Source: Bradyrhizobium sp.
Lineage (GTDB): Bacteria; Pseudomonadota; Alphaproteobacteria; Rhizobiales; Xanthobacteraceae
Assembly (NCBI RefSeq): GCF_016219575.1
Contig: NZ_JACRMG010000026.1
Coordinates: forward strand, 1 to 41,218
Reading direction: 5' to 3'
DNA length: 41,218 nt
Part shown: piece after piece, positions 33,761 to 41,097 of the stretch
How positions within the stretch are numbered: position 1 is the first letter of the stretch
Layout: each line of letters opens with the position of its first letter
Made by a program: the position numbers and the translations under genes
Notes under the pieces: model-generated
Databases searched by the model: none
What the model was told of the DNA's origin: nothing
Seen by the model: only the letters and a program-made list of their open reading frames with translations

Positions 33761-33802
33761 TTCGCATGCGAAGTATTTACACCGATCGGCGGCACTTGTC
33801 AC
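33761..33802 (-). promoter_or_regulatory. Promoter and MarR-type operator of the marR-hydratase operon
   Basis: On the minus strand: -35 GTGACA (33802-33797), 17-base spacer, -10 TAAATA (33779-33774), then the perfect 12-bp palindrome TTCGCATGCGAA (33772-33761) at the expected start point, followed by GGAGG and the regulator gene. A palindrome placed on the start site fits autorepression by MarR. Confidence 0.75.
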
Positions 33803-34007
33803 GCACGATTGCGTGAGGTACGATTCCTCAATCAAACATCGACGTCGCGCCCTGTTTGCAATTAAAGAGCGACAATGCAGGTGCGGCAGCGGCAGGCATC
33901 CGACGGTTGCGTCGAGCAAAAATACGTAAAAATCTCCCTAATAAATCACGATAATTTCACGGCAGGCCAAGCAGGCTCGTTTTCCAATCAGGGGCGAGAA
34001 GACTGTG

Positions 34008-35729
34008 ATGGCGACACGCGGTGCCGATGCAACCTCCCTGCGGGCTGACGAGATCGAGCCAGCCCGATGCCCCGCGCAGGGCGATAAGGCGACCGGTTTT
34101 CGTCACTTCCTCGGCACGCCGCGCGCTTCGCAGCGCTATCGCGCGTACGGCGTCGACCCGCTGGAATCCCCCGCGCATGTGACGAATATCCGCGGACTGA
34201 TGCACCGCCTGTCGCGGCGAATGGACGCGGAGATTGCCTGGCCCGCGCATGGCGACGCGTCGCTGCATCGCTGGGAAAATCCGGCGATACCGTCGGGCTA
34301 CACCTATCTGCTGCAATTCATCGCCCACGACCTGGTGAGCTCCGCCATTCCGCTTTCGGTCGCCGGCAGACTGGGAGCGGGCACGAGCAACGCACGCCGC
34401 GCGCCGCTCGTGCTGGAGGGCCTCTACGGCAGCGGCCCGGTCAGTTCTCCCCATCTCTATGCGCTGGATGCGCCGGGCGACGATCGCCGCACCAAGCTCC
34501 GGCTGGGGCGGATGCGCTGGAAGGAGACGCCACGCACCGCCGGCTGCCCGTTCCGCGACATCGCGCGAGCCCAGGCCGAGAACGTCACCGGGATTGACCG
34601 CGGCATCGCGGGACAGCGTCCGGCGCTGACGGAAGCGCTCGTCGCCGACGCCCGCAACGACGACCACGCCATCATCTCGCAGCTCACCGCGATGTTCGCG
34701 CTGCTGCATAACGGCCTCGTCGACCTGGTCCGCCGTGGCGAGCCCGTCAGCCACGCCAGCGCGCGCTTCGGCGCCGCCTACCGGCGCTTTCTCTGCGCAC
34801 GCGATGCGCTGACGTCGATCTACCACAACGTCATCCGCAAGGACGCGATGCGGCGCGTGCTGCATCCAGCGATCCATGCAGCCTATTCCGGATCGGACCC
34901 GCGCTTCATGGACCAGCCTGCTGCGGGCGAGTGGCGGATTCCCTTCGAATTCTCGCACGGCGCATTCCGCTTCGGGCACGCCATGGTGCGCCCGGAATAT
35001 CGCATCAACGATCTGTCCGAGCACGACCTCAACAACACGCTGGAGAAGAACTCGATCAACGAGCCGGTCAACATGCCGCTGGACGAAACGTGGATGGTGC
35101 AGTGGTCCCGCTTCTTCGAGATCGACGGATCGCGGCCGAACCTCAGCCGCCGCATCGGCCCCTATCTCAGCGACGGTCTCGGCAACGACCACATCTTCCC
35201 CTCTTTCGACGCCACCGAGCGGGTCGGCCTGCTCTATCGCGATCTGCTGGGCGCATCCCTTGCCGGGATGTGGTCGGTGGATGCCCTGATTGCCGAGATT
35301 GCCGCGCGCCGGCCGGACTTCATCGCGCTGTCGCGCCTGCTTGGCGACCGCGCCTGGCGCGTCGGGCAGCTTCGCGAATGGCTGTCGTCGGCCTCCGCCG
35401 CCTATGGCGGCCTCACGGCCGAGGACATCGAAGCACTTTCGAACGATCCGCCCTTGCCGTTCTTCGTCCTGTTCGAGGCCATGCAGCAGCCGGAGGCTAG
35501 AGGCTTTCACCTCGGCCCGCTCGGCTCGATCGTCGTGGCCGAGGTCATTTTTGGCGCGCTGGCGGCTGCCCGGTCCGGAGAGGAATTCGGTTCGCTGGCC
35601 GAGCTCTCCGCAAGGCACTACCCGGCCAACGTTTTCGAGGGAGTGCCCGACATCGAATGCATGGCCCGGCTGGCGGAATTCACCGCCGAGATTGCCGGCC
35701 TGCGGCAGGCGGTGCCTGCCTTTCTGTGA
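34008..35729 (+). CDS. Animal-type haem peroxidase family protein
   Basis: A 573-residue protein of the peroxidase-cyclooxygenase superfamily. The distal site is YLLQFIAHDLV (H107). LVADARNDDHAIISQLTAMFALLHN corresponds to the catalytic-Arg/'N-rich' block of such peroxidases, and FSHGAFRFGHAMV holds the proximal His (H324). No signal peptide is visible, so it is probably cytosolic or exported by another route. It may oxidise a small molecule or peptide with H2O2. The ATG (34008) follows a GTG; GGGGCGAGAAG lies upstream. An AT-rich patch with GATAAT at 33950-33955 may be the promoter. It is 43 bases upstream of, and probably co-transcribed with, the NHLP-like gene. Confidence 0.87.
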   Translation: MATRGADATSLRADEIEPARCPAQGDKATGFRHFLGTPRASQRYRAYGVDPLESPAHVTNIRGLMHRLSRRMDAEIAWPAHGDASLHRWENPAIPSGYTYLLQFIAHDLVSSAIPLSVAGRLGAGTSNARRAPLVLEGLYGSGPVSSPHLYALDAPGDDRRTKLRLGRMRWKETPRTAGCPFRDIARAQAENVTGIDRGIAGQRPALTEALVADARNDDHAIISQLTAMFALLHNGLVDLVRRGEPVSHASARFGAAYRRFLCARDALTSIYHNVIRKDAMRRVLHPAIHAAYSGSDPRFMDQPAAGEWRIPFEFSHGAFRFGHAMVRPEYRINDLSEHDLNNTLEKNSINEPVNMPLDETWMVQWSRFFEIDGSRPNLSRRIGPYLSDGLGNDHIFPSFDATERVGLLYRDLLGASLAGMWSVDALIAEIAARRPDFIALSRLLGDRAWRVGQLREWLSSASAAYGGLTAEDIEALSNDPPLPFFVLFEAMQQPEARGFHLGPLGSIVVAEVIFGALAAARSGEEFGSLAELSARHYPANVFEGVPDIECMARLAEFTAEIAGLRQAVPAFL

Positions 35730-35772
35730 ACGGAAATTGTTCCGCTTCACGCAACCTGGAGGAGTGTCAGTC

Positions 35773-36183
35773 ATGCAGATCGAGAGGCTACAAGTCACCA
35801 ACCACGAGCGCTGGGGCAAGCTGGTCAAGACCTGGGCCACCGGCGTCAACTACATGGACGACGAGAACAGCTATCCGCTGCCGCAGACCATGGAAGAGTT
35901 CAAGGAGCAACTCGCCAGGGCGCAGGTGTTCGCCACCGTGCCGGAGCGCTTCACCAAGATCGAATTCGTTTCCTCCGAGCAGGACACCATCCTGGTCCGC
36001 CTGCCGCCGAAGGTGATGATCGAGGACTCCGAATCGCTGCTCAACAAGCCGGGCTCCACCTATCCGCTTCCGCCGTTCTACAAGCGCCTGTTCAACGGCC
36101 TCGATCCGGTGATTCCGGAAGAGGAGCGGCTCCGGGTGCATGCCGAGCGCATCGGCGACTACACGATCAGCATTTGCGCCTGA
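35773..36183 (+). CDS. 136-residue NHLP-like protein: candidate RiPP precursor or leader-like partner
   Basis: ACCTGGAGGAG precedes the ATG. Residues 14-21 (WGKLVKTW), 42-53 (EFKEQLARAQVF) and 57-90 (VPERFTKIEF.. EQDTILVRLPPKV.. SESLL) follow the order of nitrile-hydratase-type leader peptides: Kx-W, short-helix/'LLADP' region, PEGxxVxVxExTxDTxxLVLPPxP, acidic tail. After residue 90 comes a 46-residue C-terminal part (NKPGSTYPLPPFYKRLF...) ending TISICA with a lone Cys. This is similarity by eye only. If it is a precursor, the C-terminal part would be the core; if not, it may be a leader-derived scaffold or a small NHase-alpha relative. It follows the peroxidase and converges on the regulator gene. 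Confidence 0.55.
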   Translation: MQIERLQVTNHERWGKLVKTWATGVNYMDDENSYPLPQTMEEFKEQLARAQVFATVPERFTKIEFVSSEQDTILVRLPPKVMIEDSESLLNKPGSTYPLPPFYKRLFNGLDPVIPEEERLRVHAERIGDYTISICA

Positions 36184-36217
36184 CACGAGCCTCTCCTGCA
36201 GTTCGCTTGAAAAAGCT

Positions 36218-38320
36218 CTAGCGGGACGGCCGCACGATGCCATCGACGGGGAGCCCGGCGCCACGCAAGCCGTCGCGCAGGGCTTCCCATCGATCGGTCA
36301 CGCCGATCGGATGCGCCTGCAGCAGCCAGCGCGCTATTTCCTCGTCGGTGGGCGCGCTGGCGCCGACCCAGAACGAACGGGTCCCGTTCAGGAAACGTTG
36401 CGCCTCCTGCCGCGCCAACTCCCCGTAGCCGAGATGGTAAAGCGCAGCGGCGCGCCATCCGCTCAGGGTCTTGATGACTCCCTGCGCCCGATCGCCGGTC
36501 TCGATCGCGCCGGTATAGTCCCCGCACAGAAACCTGATGATGCTGTGGTAGCCCCATTCGAGATAGGAGGGCACCGGCGAAAGCGCGGCCGCCTGATCGG
36601 CCCGCAGGCGCGCGCGCTCGACTGAGCCGCAGAAGGCGTAGTAGGCGGCACTCGACAGCAAGGTCCAGGGATCGTTGTCGTTGAGCTCGCAGGCGAGCTC
36701 CATATGCGGCGCGGCGTCGGCCTCCCGCTGCACCAGAACATGCGACCAGCCGCAGCACAGATGCGCCCTGGAATCGACCGGGTCGAGCTGGACGGCGGTC
36801 TTGGCGAGCTCGAGGGTTTCCCTCGCCTTGCCGGAATCGAGAAACAGGCCCGGATGCACGAAGTGCTCGATGTTGTTCATCTGCACGAGGCTGCTGTAGC
36901 AGGGCGAGAATGTGGGATTGTCGCGAATCGCATCCTGGAAGATGGCAACCGCCCGGCGCCAGCTTTCCGGGTCGAACTTTGCCATCAGGCTCTGGCCGCG
37001 AAGCCAGCGGTCGTAGACGTCGAGCGACACGTCGGGCTCGCCCGCCAGCCGCCGCAGCCGTTCGGCCGACAGCTGCACGTTCAGCGACGTCGCAATCCTG
37101 CGGATAATGCGCTGCTGGGTCTCGAACCAGTTGTCGAGGCCGAGCCGCAGGCTTTCGCTCCAGACGAAGATGCCCGTCGTCTCGTCCCGCAGCACCATCA
37201 CCATGTTGATCTCGGCGCCCGCCTGGTAGGCGGTCGTCTCGAGGCAGTATTGCGGCACTGCATCCGGCAACGGGAACGCAACGGCGACGGCCGGGCGATC
37301 GATGACGCTCCATTCGCGGAAACGCACCAGCGATGCCGCAAGGTGCAGGCCGAATCCCTGCACGAGGTGGGCGCGGCTGCTGTCGACGCCATGCATCGCG
37401 AACGGGCTGAGCAGGAGCCGGGGTTTTGCCGCCGGCATCGACGACAAGGCGCGGCCCGGACGATCGTGGCCGGGATCGTTGATCTGGACGACGGCGGCGG
37501 GCTCAGACCTTGCGTTGCGGGCGCGCCGGTCGGCCGTCGGCTCGAAGTCGCCGAGCTTGATCTGCGCAACCAGATCCTGCGTCGCCTTCGACGGCTCCAT
37601 GCCGTAGTCCCGATCGAGGAGGTCCCACAGCGCCTTGTAAATGCGAAGCGCGCCCGCCGTGTCTCCTTCTTCGGCATGCACCCGCATCAGGCAGCAGCAG
37701 GCCTGCTCATGGGTGGGATCGAGATTGACGATGGCGGCTGCGATCTTCTTGGCCTGCTCGCCCGGGACATCGGCCGCCAGCCCGGCTTCGAGGATCCGCA
37801 TCAGCCTTTCATGGATGGTCTGGCGCTTGGCAAGGACCCAGACACGGAACGAGGGATCGAGATCGTCGATGCCCTCCAGCAAGTGCTCATCGAGGCGCGG
37901 GATATCGAGCAGCAGCGGATGGACCCGGGCGATTTCCGCCTGCTGCAGGATGCTCTCGACGTCGACCTCGACCTGCGCGTGATCGAAGCCGATGGCGAGG
38001 CGCCCGGCACTGAAGCCGCCAAACCCGGCATCCTCGAGCACCTGGCGCAGCTCGCGCACCACCTGGCGCAGCGAGGCGCGCGCCTTTTCCTCGTCCGACC
38101 GGCTCCACAGCAGTCCGACCAGCCGCTCGCGGCTTTCGCCCTTGGTCTCGGAGAGCGCGAGATAGCCGAGCACCGCGGCTGCCTTGCGGGTGCGCAGTTC
38201 GACCGGGCGGCCGTCAAAGCGCAACGCAAGGCGCCCGACCAGCGATATCGAAAGCCGCCGCGCGCCTTGCGGCGCAGCGACCGGCTCTCTCGCCGTCTGG
38301 ACAGTTGCAATGCCTCGCAT
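36218..38320 (-). CDS. SARP/BTAD-type transcriptional regulator with TPR region
   Basis: About 700 residues. Residues 23-105 form an OmpR/SARP winged helix (LSISLVGRLALRFDGRPVELRTRKAAAVLGYLALS... LLWSRSDEEKARASLRQVVRELRQVL). The bacterial transcriptional activation domain follows (to ~260: CCCLMRVHAEEGDTAGALRIYKALWDLLDRDYGMEPSKATQDL). A ~130-residue central domain (LLLSPFAMHGVDSSRAHLVQGFGLHLAASLV...) resembles the part found in adenylate-cyclase-like ATPases, and residues ~430-680 are TPR-like repeats. Such proteins activate secondary-metabolite genes. The start is uncertain: TTG at 38371 touches the YcaO stop, and ATG at 38320 is my choice. It is downstream of YcaO on the same strand. Confidence 0.85.
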   Translation of the reverse strand: MRGIATVQTAREPVAAPQGARRLSISLVGRLALRFDGRPVELRTRKAAAVLGYLALSETKGESRERLVGLLWSRSDEEKARASLRQVVRELRQVLEDAGFGGFSAGRLAIGFDHAQVEVDVESILQQAEIARVHPLLLDIPRLDEHLLEGIDDLDPSFRVWVLAKRQTIHERLMRILEAGLAADVPGEQAKKIAAAIVNLDPTHEQACCCLMRVHAEEGDTAGALRIYKALWDLLDRDYGMEPSKATQDLVAQIKLGDFEPTADRRARNARSEPAAVVQINDPGHDRPGRALSSMPAAKPRLLLSPFAMHGVDSSRAHLVQGFGLHLAASLVRFREWSVIDRPAVAVAFPLPDAVPQYCLETTAYQAGAEINMVMVLRDETTGIFVWSESLRLGLDNWFETQQRIIRRIATSLNVQLSAERLRRLAGEPDVSLDVYDRWLRGQSLMAKFDPESWRRAVAIFQDAIRDNPTFSPCYSSLVQMNNIEHFVHPGLFLDSGKARETLELAKTAVQLDPVDSRAHLCCGWSHVLVQREADAAPHMELACELNDNDPWTLLSSAAYYAFCGSVERARLRADQAAALSPVPSYLEWGYHSIIRFLCGDYTGAIETGDRAQGVIKTLSGWRAAALYHLGYGELARQEAQRFLNGTRSFWVGASAPTDEEIARWLLQAHPIGVTDRWEALRDGLRGAGLPVDGIVRPSR

Positions 38321-38371
38321 GAGAAAAGTGTCGCCGTGGGCCGTAACCGCGTCAAGCCATATGAAAGTCAA

Positions 38372-39721
38372 CTAGATCAAAGGGATGCCGCCGGTCAGGG
38401 TTTCCCCGCCGCCGGTTTGCGCGATCATGGCGGAAAGCCGTGACGTGACGATATCAGACGGCTCGGCCTGCAAGCCGGGCGCAATGATCCGCGCCACGGG
38501 AACGGCGAACTGCGCCCGTGTCAAATCGAGGCCGTAGGTCTCGATCCCGAGTTCTCCCAGCCGGCGCACGACCAGATGCAACACGGCTTGCGCTTCCGCC
38601 GCAGCATCAAGCGCGACGTGCTCCGCGCTTCCGCGGACCGGATGCAGCAATGCGCAGCTGAACGCATCGATGGACGTGGCGCGCTGCAGATGGCTCAAGT
38701 CCTTCGCATTGAGTGCGGCCTCGCCACGCTCGCGGCGCTTGGCCTCGACCACCGCGTGCGCGAGCTCGATCTGGCACATTTCCAGCACGGCCGAGCGCGC
38801 GGCTGACTGCAACGTCCGCCGCGCGGCGAGCCCAAAGGCAAGGCCGAACCCGTCGGGCCGGCAGGACAGCGCCGCCACCGCGGGGATGCCGGTGTCGGTC
38901 GTGATGTCGAGCAGCCAGCTGCGCCGCTCCGACGCGGCGCCGGAGCGATGCTCGCGCAGCATGGTTTGCGCGACGGCCTCGACATCCGATGGCACCGCCC
39001 TGCCCCGCCTGCCGCCGCGCCACCACAGGCTCGCCGCATCGCGCTCGATCAACTCGAGCAGGCCATGCAGAGCGGCGCCTTCCCAGGACGTGCCGGCGGC
39101 GGATCCGATGCTCAATGGAAAGGGCGGCGCGAATTCCCGGGCGGCCTGCGGCCGGCGCAAACAGAGGTCGGCGGGCAGCAGGATTTCGCGGCGATCGGAG
39201 AGACGGACGGCGCGATGCCATGAATGGCCGGCGCCGTTGCGCGACGGGAACAACGCCGTCACCAGTTCGCGCGCGGGCCGGTCGAGCGCCTCGAGCGGTT
39301 GGATGCCGTCGGCCGCGATCAGCACGTCGCCGTCGCGCTGCAGCTGGGAGAGATATTCGATGCCTTCGCCGACGCATCCCTGGAACGCCTCCTGCACCGT
39401 CACGCCGATGCCGGAGACCCCGACCGGGGGACTGCCCCGATGCAGCTCGCCGGCGATCGCGGGATCGACCTCGGCGCCGAATGCGACCAGGGCCGGCGCC
39501 TCGGGTGCAGACAATTCGAAAATTCGAATAAATTGCGACGCGGCCTGGAGCAGGCGCGCGCGATGTTGCGTCTCATGAGCAAGTTCCGCGTGAGCAACTT
39601 CCGCGCCGACCGGCCCGATATAGCCGAGTTCCCCGAGCAGACGATGAACATCGTGAATCACGCTCGGCCCGGGCGCTTCACCGAGCAGTAACGAAGCGGC
39701 ACTGGAAAACAGGTTTTTCAT
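38372..39721 (-). CDS. YcaO-domain protein
   Basis: A 449-residue ATP-dependent YcaO enzyme; family members phosphorylate the peptide backbone to make azolines, thioamides or amidines. Motifs: VQEAFQGCVGEGIEYLS (109-125), the first ATP/Mg helix; GTSWEGAALHGLLELIERDA (210-229), the second; SAARSAVLEMCQIEL (306-320); and GLDLTRAQFAVPVARIIAPGL (397-417). The first helix reads EGIEY where most have ExxER. The C-terminus is GGIPLI rather than PxPxP, so it is not a canonical azoline cyclodehydratase. GGAGG precedes the ATG. No TfuA or ThiF/ocin partner gene is in the window. Gene order YcaO-regulator, diverging from 39801. Confidence 0.9.
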   Translation of the reverse strand: MKNLFSSAASLLLGEAPGPSVIHDVHRLLGELGYIGPVGAEVAHAELAHETQHRARLLQAASQFIRIFELSAPEAPALVAFGAEVDPAIAGELHRGSPPVGVSGIGVTVQEAFQGCVGEGIEYLSQLQRDGDVLIAADGIQPLEALDRPARELVTALFPSRNGAGHSWHRAVRLSDRREILLPADLCLRRPQAAREFAPPFPLSIGSAAGTSWEGAALHGLLELIERDAASLWWRGGRRGRAVPSDVEAVAQTMLREHRSGAASERRSWLLDITTDTGIPAVAALSCRPDGFGLAFGLAARRTLQSAARSAVLEMCQIELAHAVVEAKRRERGEAALNAKDLSHLQRATSIDAFSCALLHPVRGSAEHVALDAAAEAQAVLHLVVRRLGELGIETYGLDLTRAQFAVPVARIIAPGLQAEPSDIVTSRLSAMIAQTGGGETLTGGIPLI

Positions 39722-39800
39722 CGCCTCCGTTCACGGTGTTCTCACGTCGGACAGTGGATTCTCGGGCACGGGGTAGTTCTCGCTCGTGCCGGAGGAATCA

Positions 39801-40355
39801 ATGCCCGCCAAAGCCTTTGTCATAGCCATGGTTGCCGATATTGCCCGGTCGGACTATGCCAAGCCAACCCTGGTGCGCAGCCGCGACCACGAATGGCTGA
39901 TCGCCTGCCGCTGGGGCCCGGAGGGCGAATATCTCTCGATTGCGACCGCCGGACCGATGCTGGGGCCGCCCGGGCTGTTTGCGCCGGAAGCGATCAGCCC
40001 CGTTCACAGCATGGTCGCGGTGCTGGTGTCGGAATCCGAACGGCAGCACACCTCCACATTCCTCCTGATGCGGCAATTGCCGCGGCAGATGGAGCTTGCC
40101 GGCACCTTCTTTCCGGCCGACGGCTATGTGTTGCTGCAGCAGCACGACGACATCCGGCTGATCTGCGAGACGCGCTATTCGCACAGCTGCGGGTGGCTGG
40201 ATGGCAGGGAAATCCGCAAGGATATTCCGGATCCCGCGCCCGGCTCGGCCGAAGCGATGGCCTGGCACATCGAAGCGATCAGGCACAACTGGATCGGCGA
40301 ATTCTTTCCCGCCAGCGAATCGAAGCGGCGGGAGCCGCTCCGCGTTAGCGCGTAG
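39801..40355 (+). CDS. Unrecognised 184-residue protein divergent from ycaO
   Basis: GGAGG ends five bases before the ATG at 39801, so the GTG fifteen bases earlier is less likely. The protein is soluble, without a signal peptide or membrane helix. It begins with a hydrophobic strand (AFVIAMVADIARSDYAKP), has repeated beta-like stretches (HEWLIACRWGPEGEYLSIATAGPML; ADGYVLLQQHDDIRLICETRYSHSCGW) and a basic tail. It shares an 80-base divergent promoter region with ycaO, suggesting common control. No family recognised. Two Cys (in LICETRYSHSCGW) could bind a metal or form a disulfide. Confidence 0.7.
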   Translation: MPAKAFVIAMVADIARSDYAKPTLVRSRDHEWLIACRWGPEGEYLSIATAGPMLGPPGLFAPEAISPVHSMVAVLVSESERQHTSTFLLMRQLPRQMELAGTFFPADGYVLLQQHDDIRLICETRYSHSCGWLDGREIRKDIPDPAPGSAEAMAWHIEAIRHNWIGEFFPASESKRREPLRVSA

Positions 40356-40367
40356 ATCTGGAGCGTC

Positions 40368-40415
40368 AGCGCCTGAGGCGCTCAAACGACAGCGGTCGCC
40401 CGGGAGGGGCGACCG
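40368..40415. terminator. Paired hairpins between convergent genes
   Basis: AGCGCC-TGA-GGCGCT (40368-40382) and CGGTCGCCC-GGGAG-GGGCGACCG (40393-40415, 9-bp stem) lie between the stop of the 39801 gene and the stop of the 40448 gene. They are symmetrical and could end transcription from both sides; there are no T-runs. Confidence 0.6.
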
Positions 40416-40447
40416 TGATTGGCCTGTGCCGCCAGAGCGAAACAACC

Positions 40448-40774
40448 CTATTCGACGATCTTCAGCCGCGGCTTTTCCGGCAGCTTCGGCGCTCCGCGGC
40501 GGAGGACGCAACTTCCATCCGCCTCGATGACCGCGTTGACCGGCCGCGGATCGGCATCCGCAAGAAAATCCTGCAACACCGACCGGCTGTGCTCCGGAAG
40601 CGCAAACACCGCCCGCATGGTCTCGAAGAATTCGGGCTCCTGCGCGATATAGAGCAGCTCGCGCAATTCGGAGCCGGTGAACTGGCCTAGCGCGGAAAAA
40701 AGCCATTCCGCCTCGTCGACCGGATCGTTCGCGGGCGGACGTTTCAGATAGTAAATGACCGACTCGGCACTCAT
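40448..40774 (-). CDS. Unrecognised 108-residue protein
   Basis: GGGGAACCC precedes the ATG. The protein is soluble and acidic in its first half: a strand (ESVIYYLKRPP), helices (DEAEWLFSALGQFTGSELRELLYIAQEPEFFETMRAVFAL..HSRSVLQDFLADA) and a C-terminal strand pair with DGSCVLRRG and a basic Pro-rich tail (KLPEKPRLKIVE). It has no motif I know. A small helical protein near a YcaO could be an accessory protein or a second precursor, but nothing shows this. It converges with the 39801 gene. Confidence 0.6.
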   Translation of the reverse strand: MSAESVIYYLKRPPANDPVDEAEWLFSALGQFTGSELRELLYIAQEPEFFETMRAVFALPEHSRSVLQDFLADADPRPVNAVIEADGSCVLRRGAPKLPEKPRLKIVE

Positions 40775-41097
40775 GGGTTCCCCAGATGAAGAAAATGGTC
40801 CTGCGCCACCCTTCGTTTTGGGGAGTGTGGTGGGGGTATCGTGATCCCAGCGTGATTGCCGCGTTACCGATCGACATCAAGGGGTTAACTGCAGCCAGCG
40901 GTTCCGGCTTCGACGTTTGCAACCGGCCCGATCGGGCGGGTTTTGCCAGGCGCGATAGCGGCCGGTTCATCGCTCTGCGACGTCTTGACACGGGACAGGG
41001 CACATCCGGGCAAACCTTCCCGTTCCCGCGGCACGATCTGCCCGGGTCTTGCGATCTCCTTGTCCCTCTCTCGGGAGAGCTAGGGGATTCCCGGATT
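40775..41097. other. Gap between the 108-residue gene and the transposase fragment
   Basis: No convincing gene. GCCCGATCGGGC followed by GGGTTTT (40926-40944) is a terminator-like palindrome on the plus strand. CTCTCGGGAGAG near 41070 and GGGATTCCC next to it are small palindromes that could belong to the end of the insertion element. The element's exact end is not determinable here. Confidence 0.5.

Noticed and set aside
33740..33919. 60-codon N-terminal extension of the MarR protein
   Set aside because: It covers the promoter and palindrome, is rich in Cys and Arg, and makes the protein much longer than the family norm.
39801..40355. TfuA-like YcaO partner
   Set aside because: Nothing in the sequence matches the TfuA pattern (no GASSMGALRAAE-like block).
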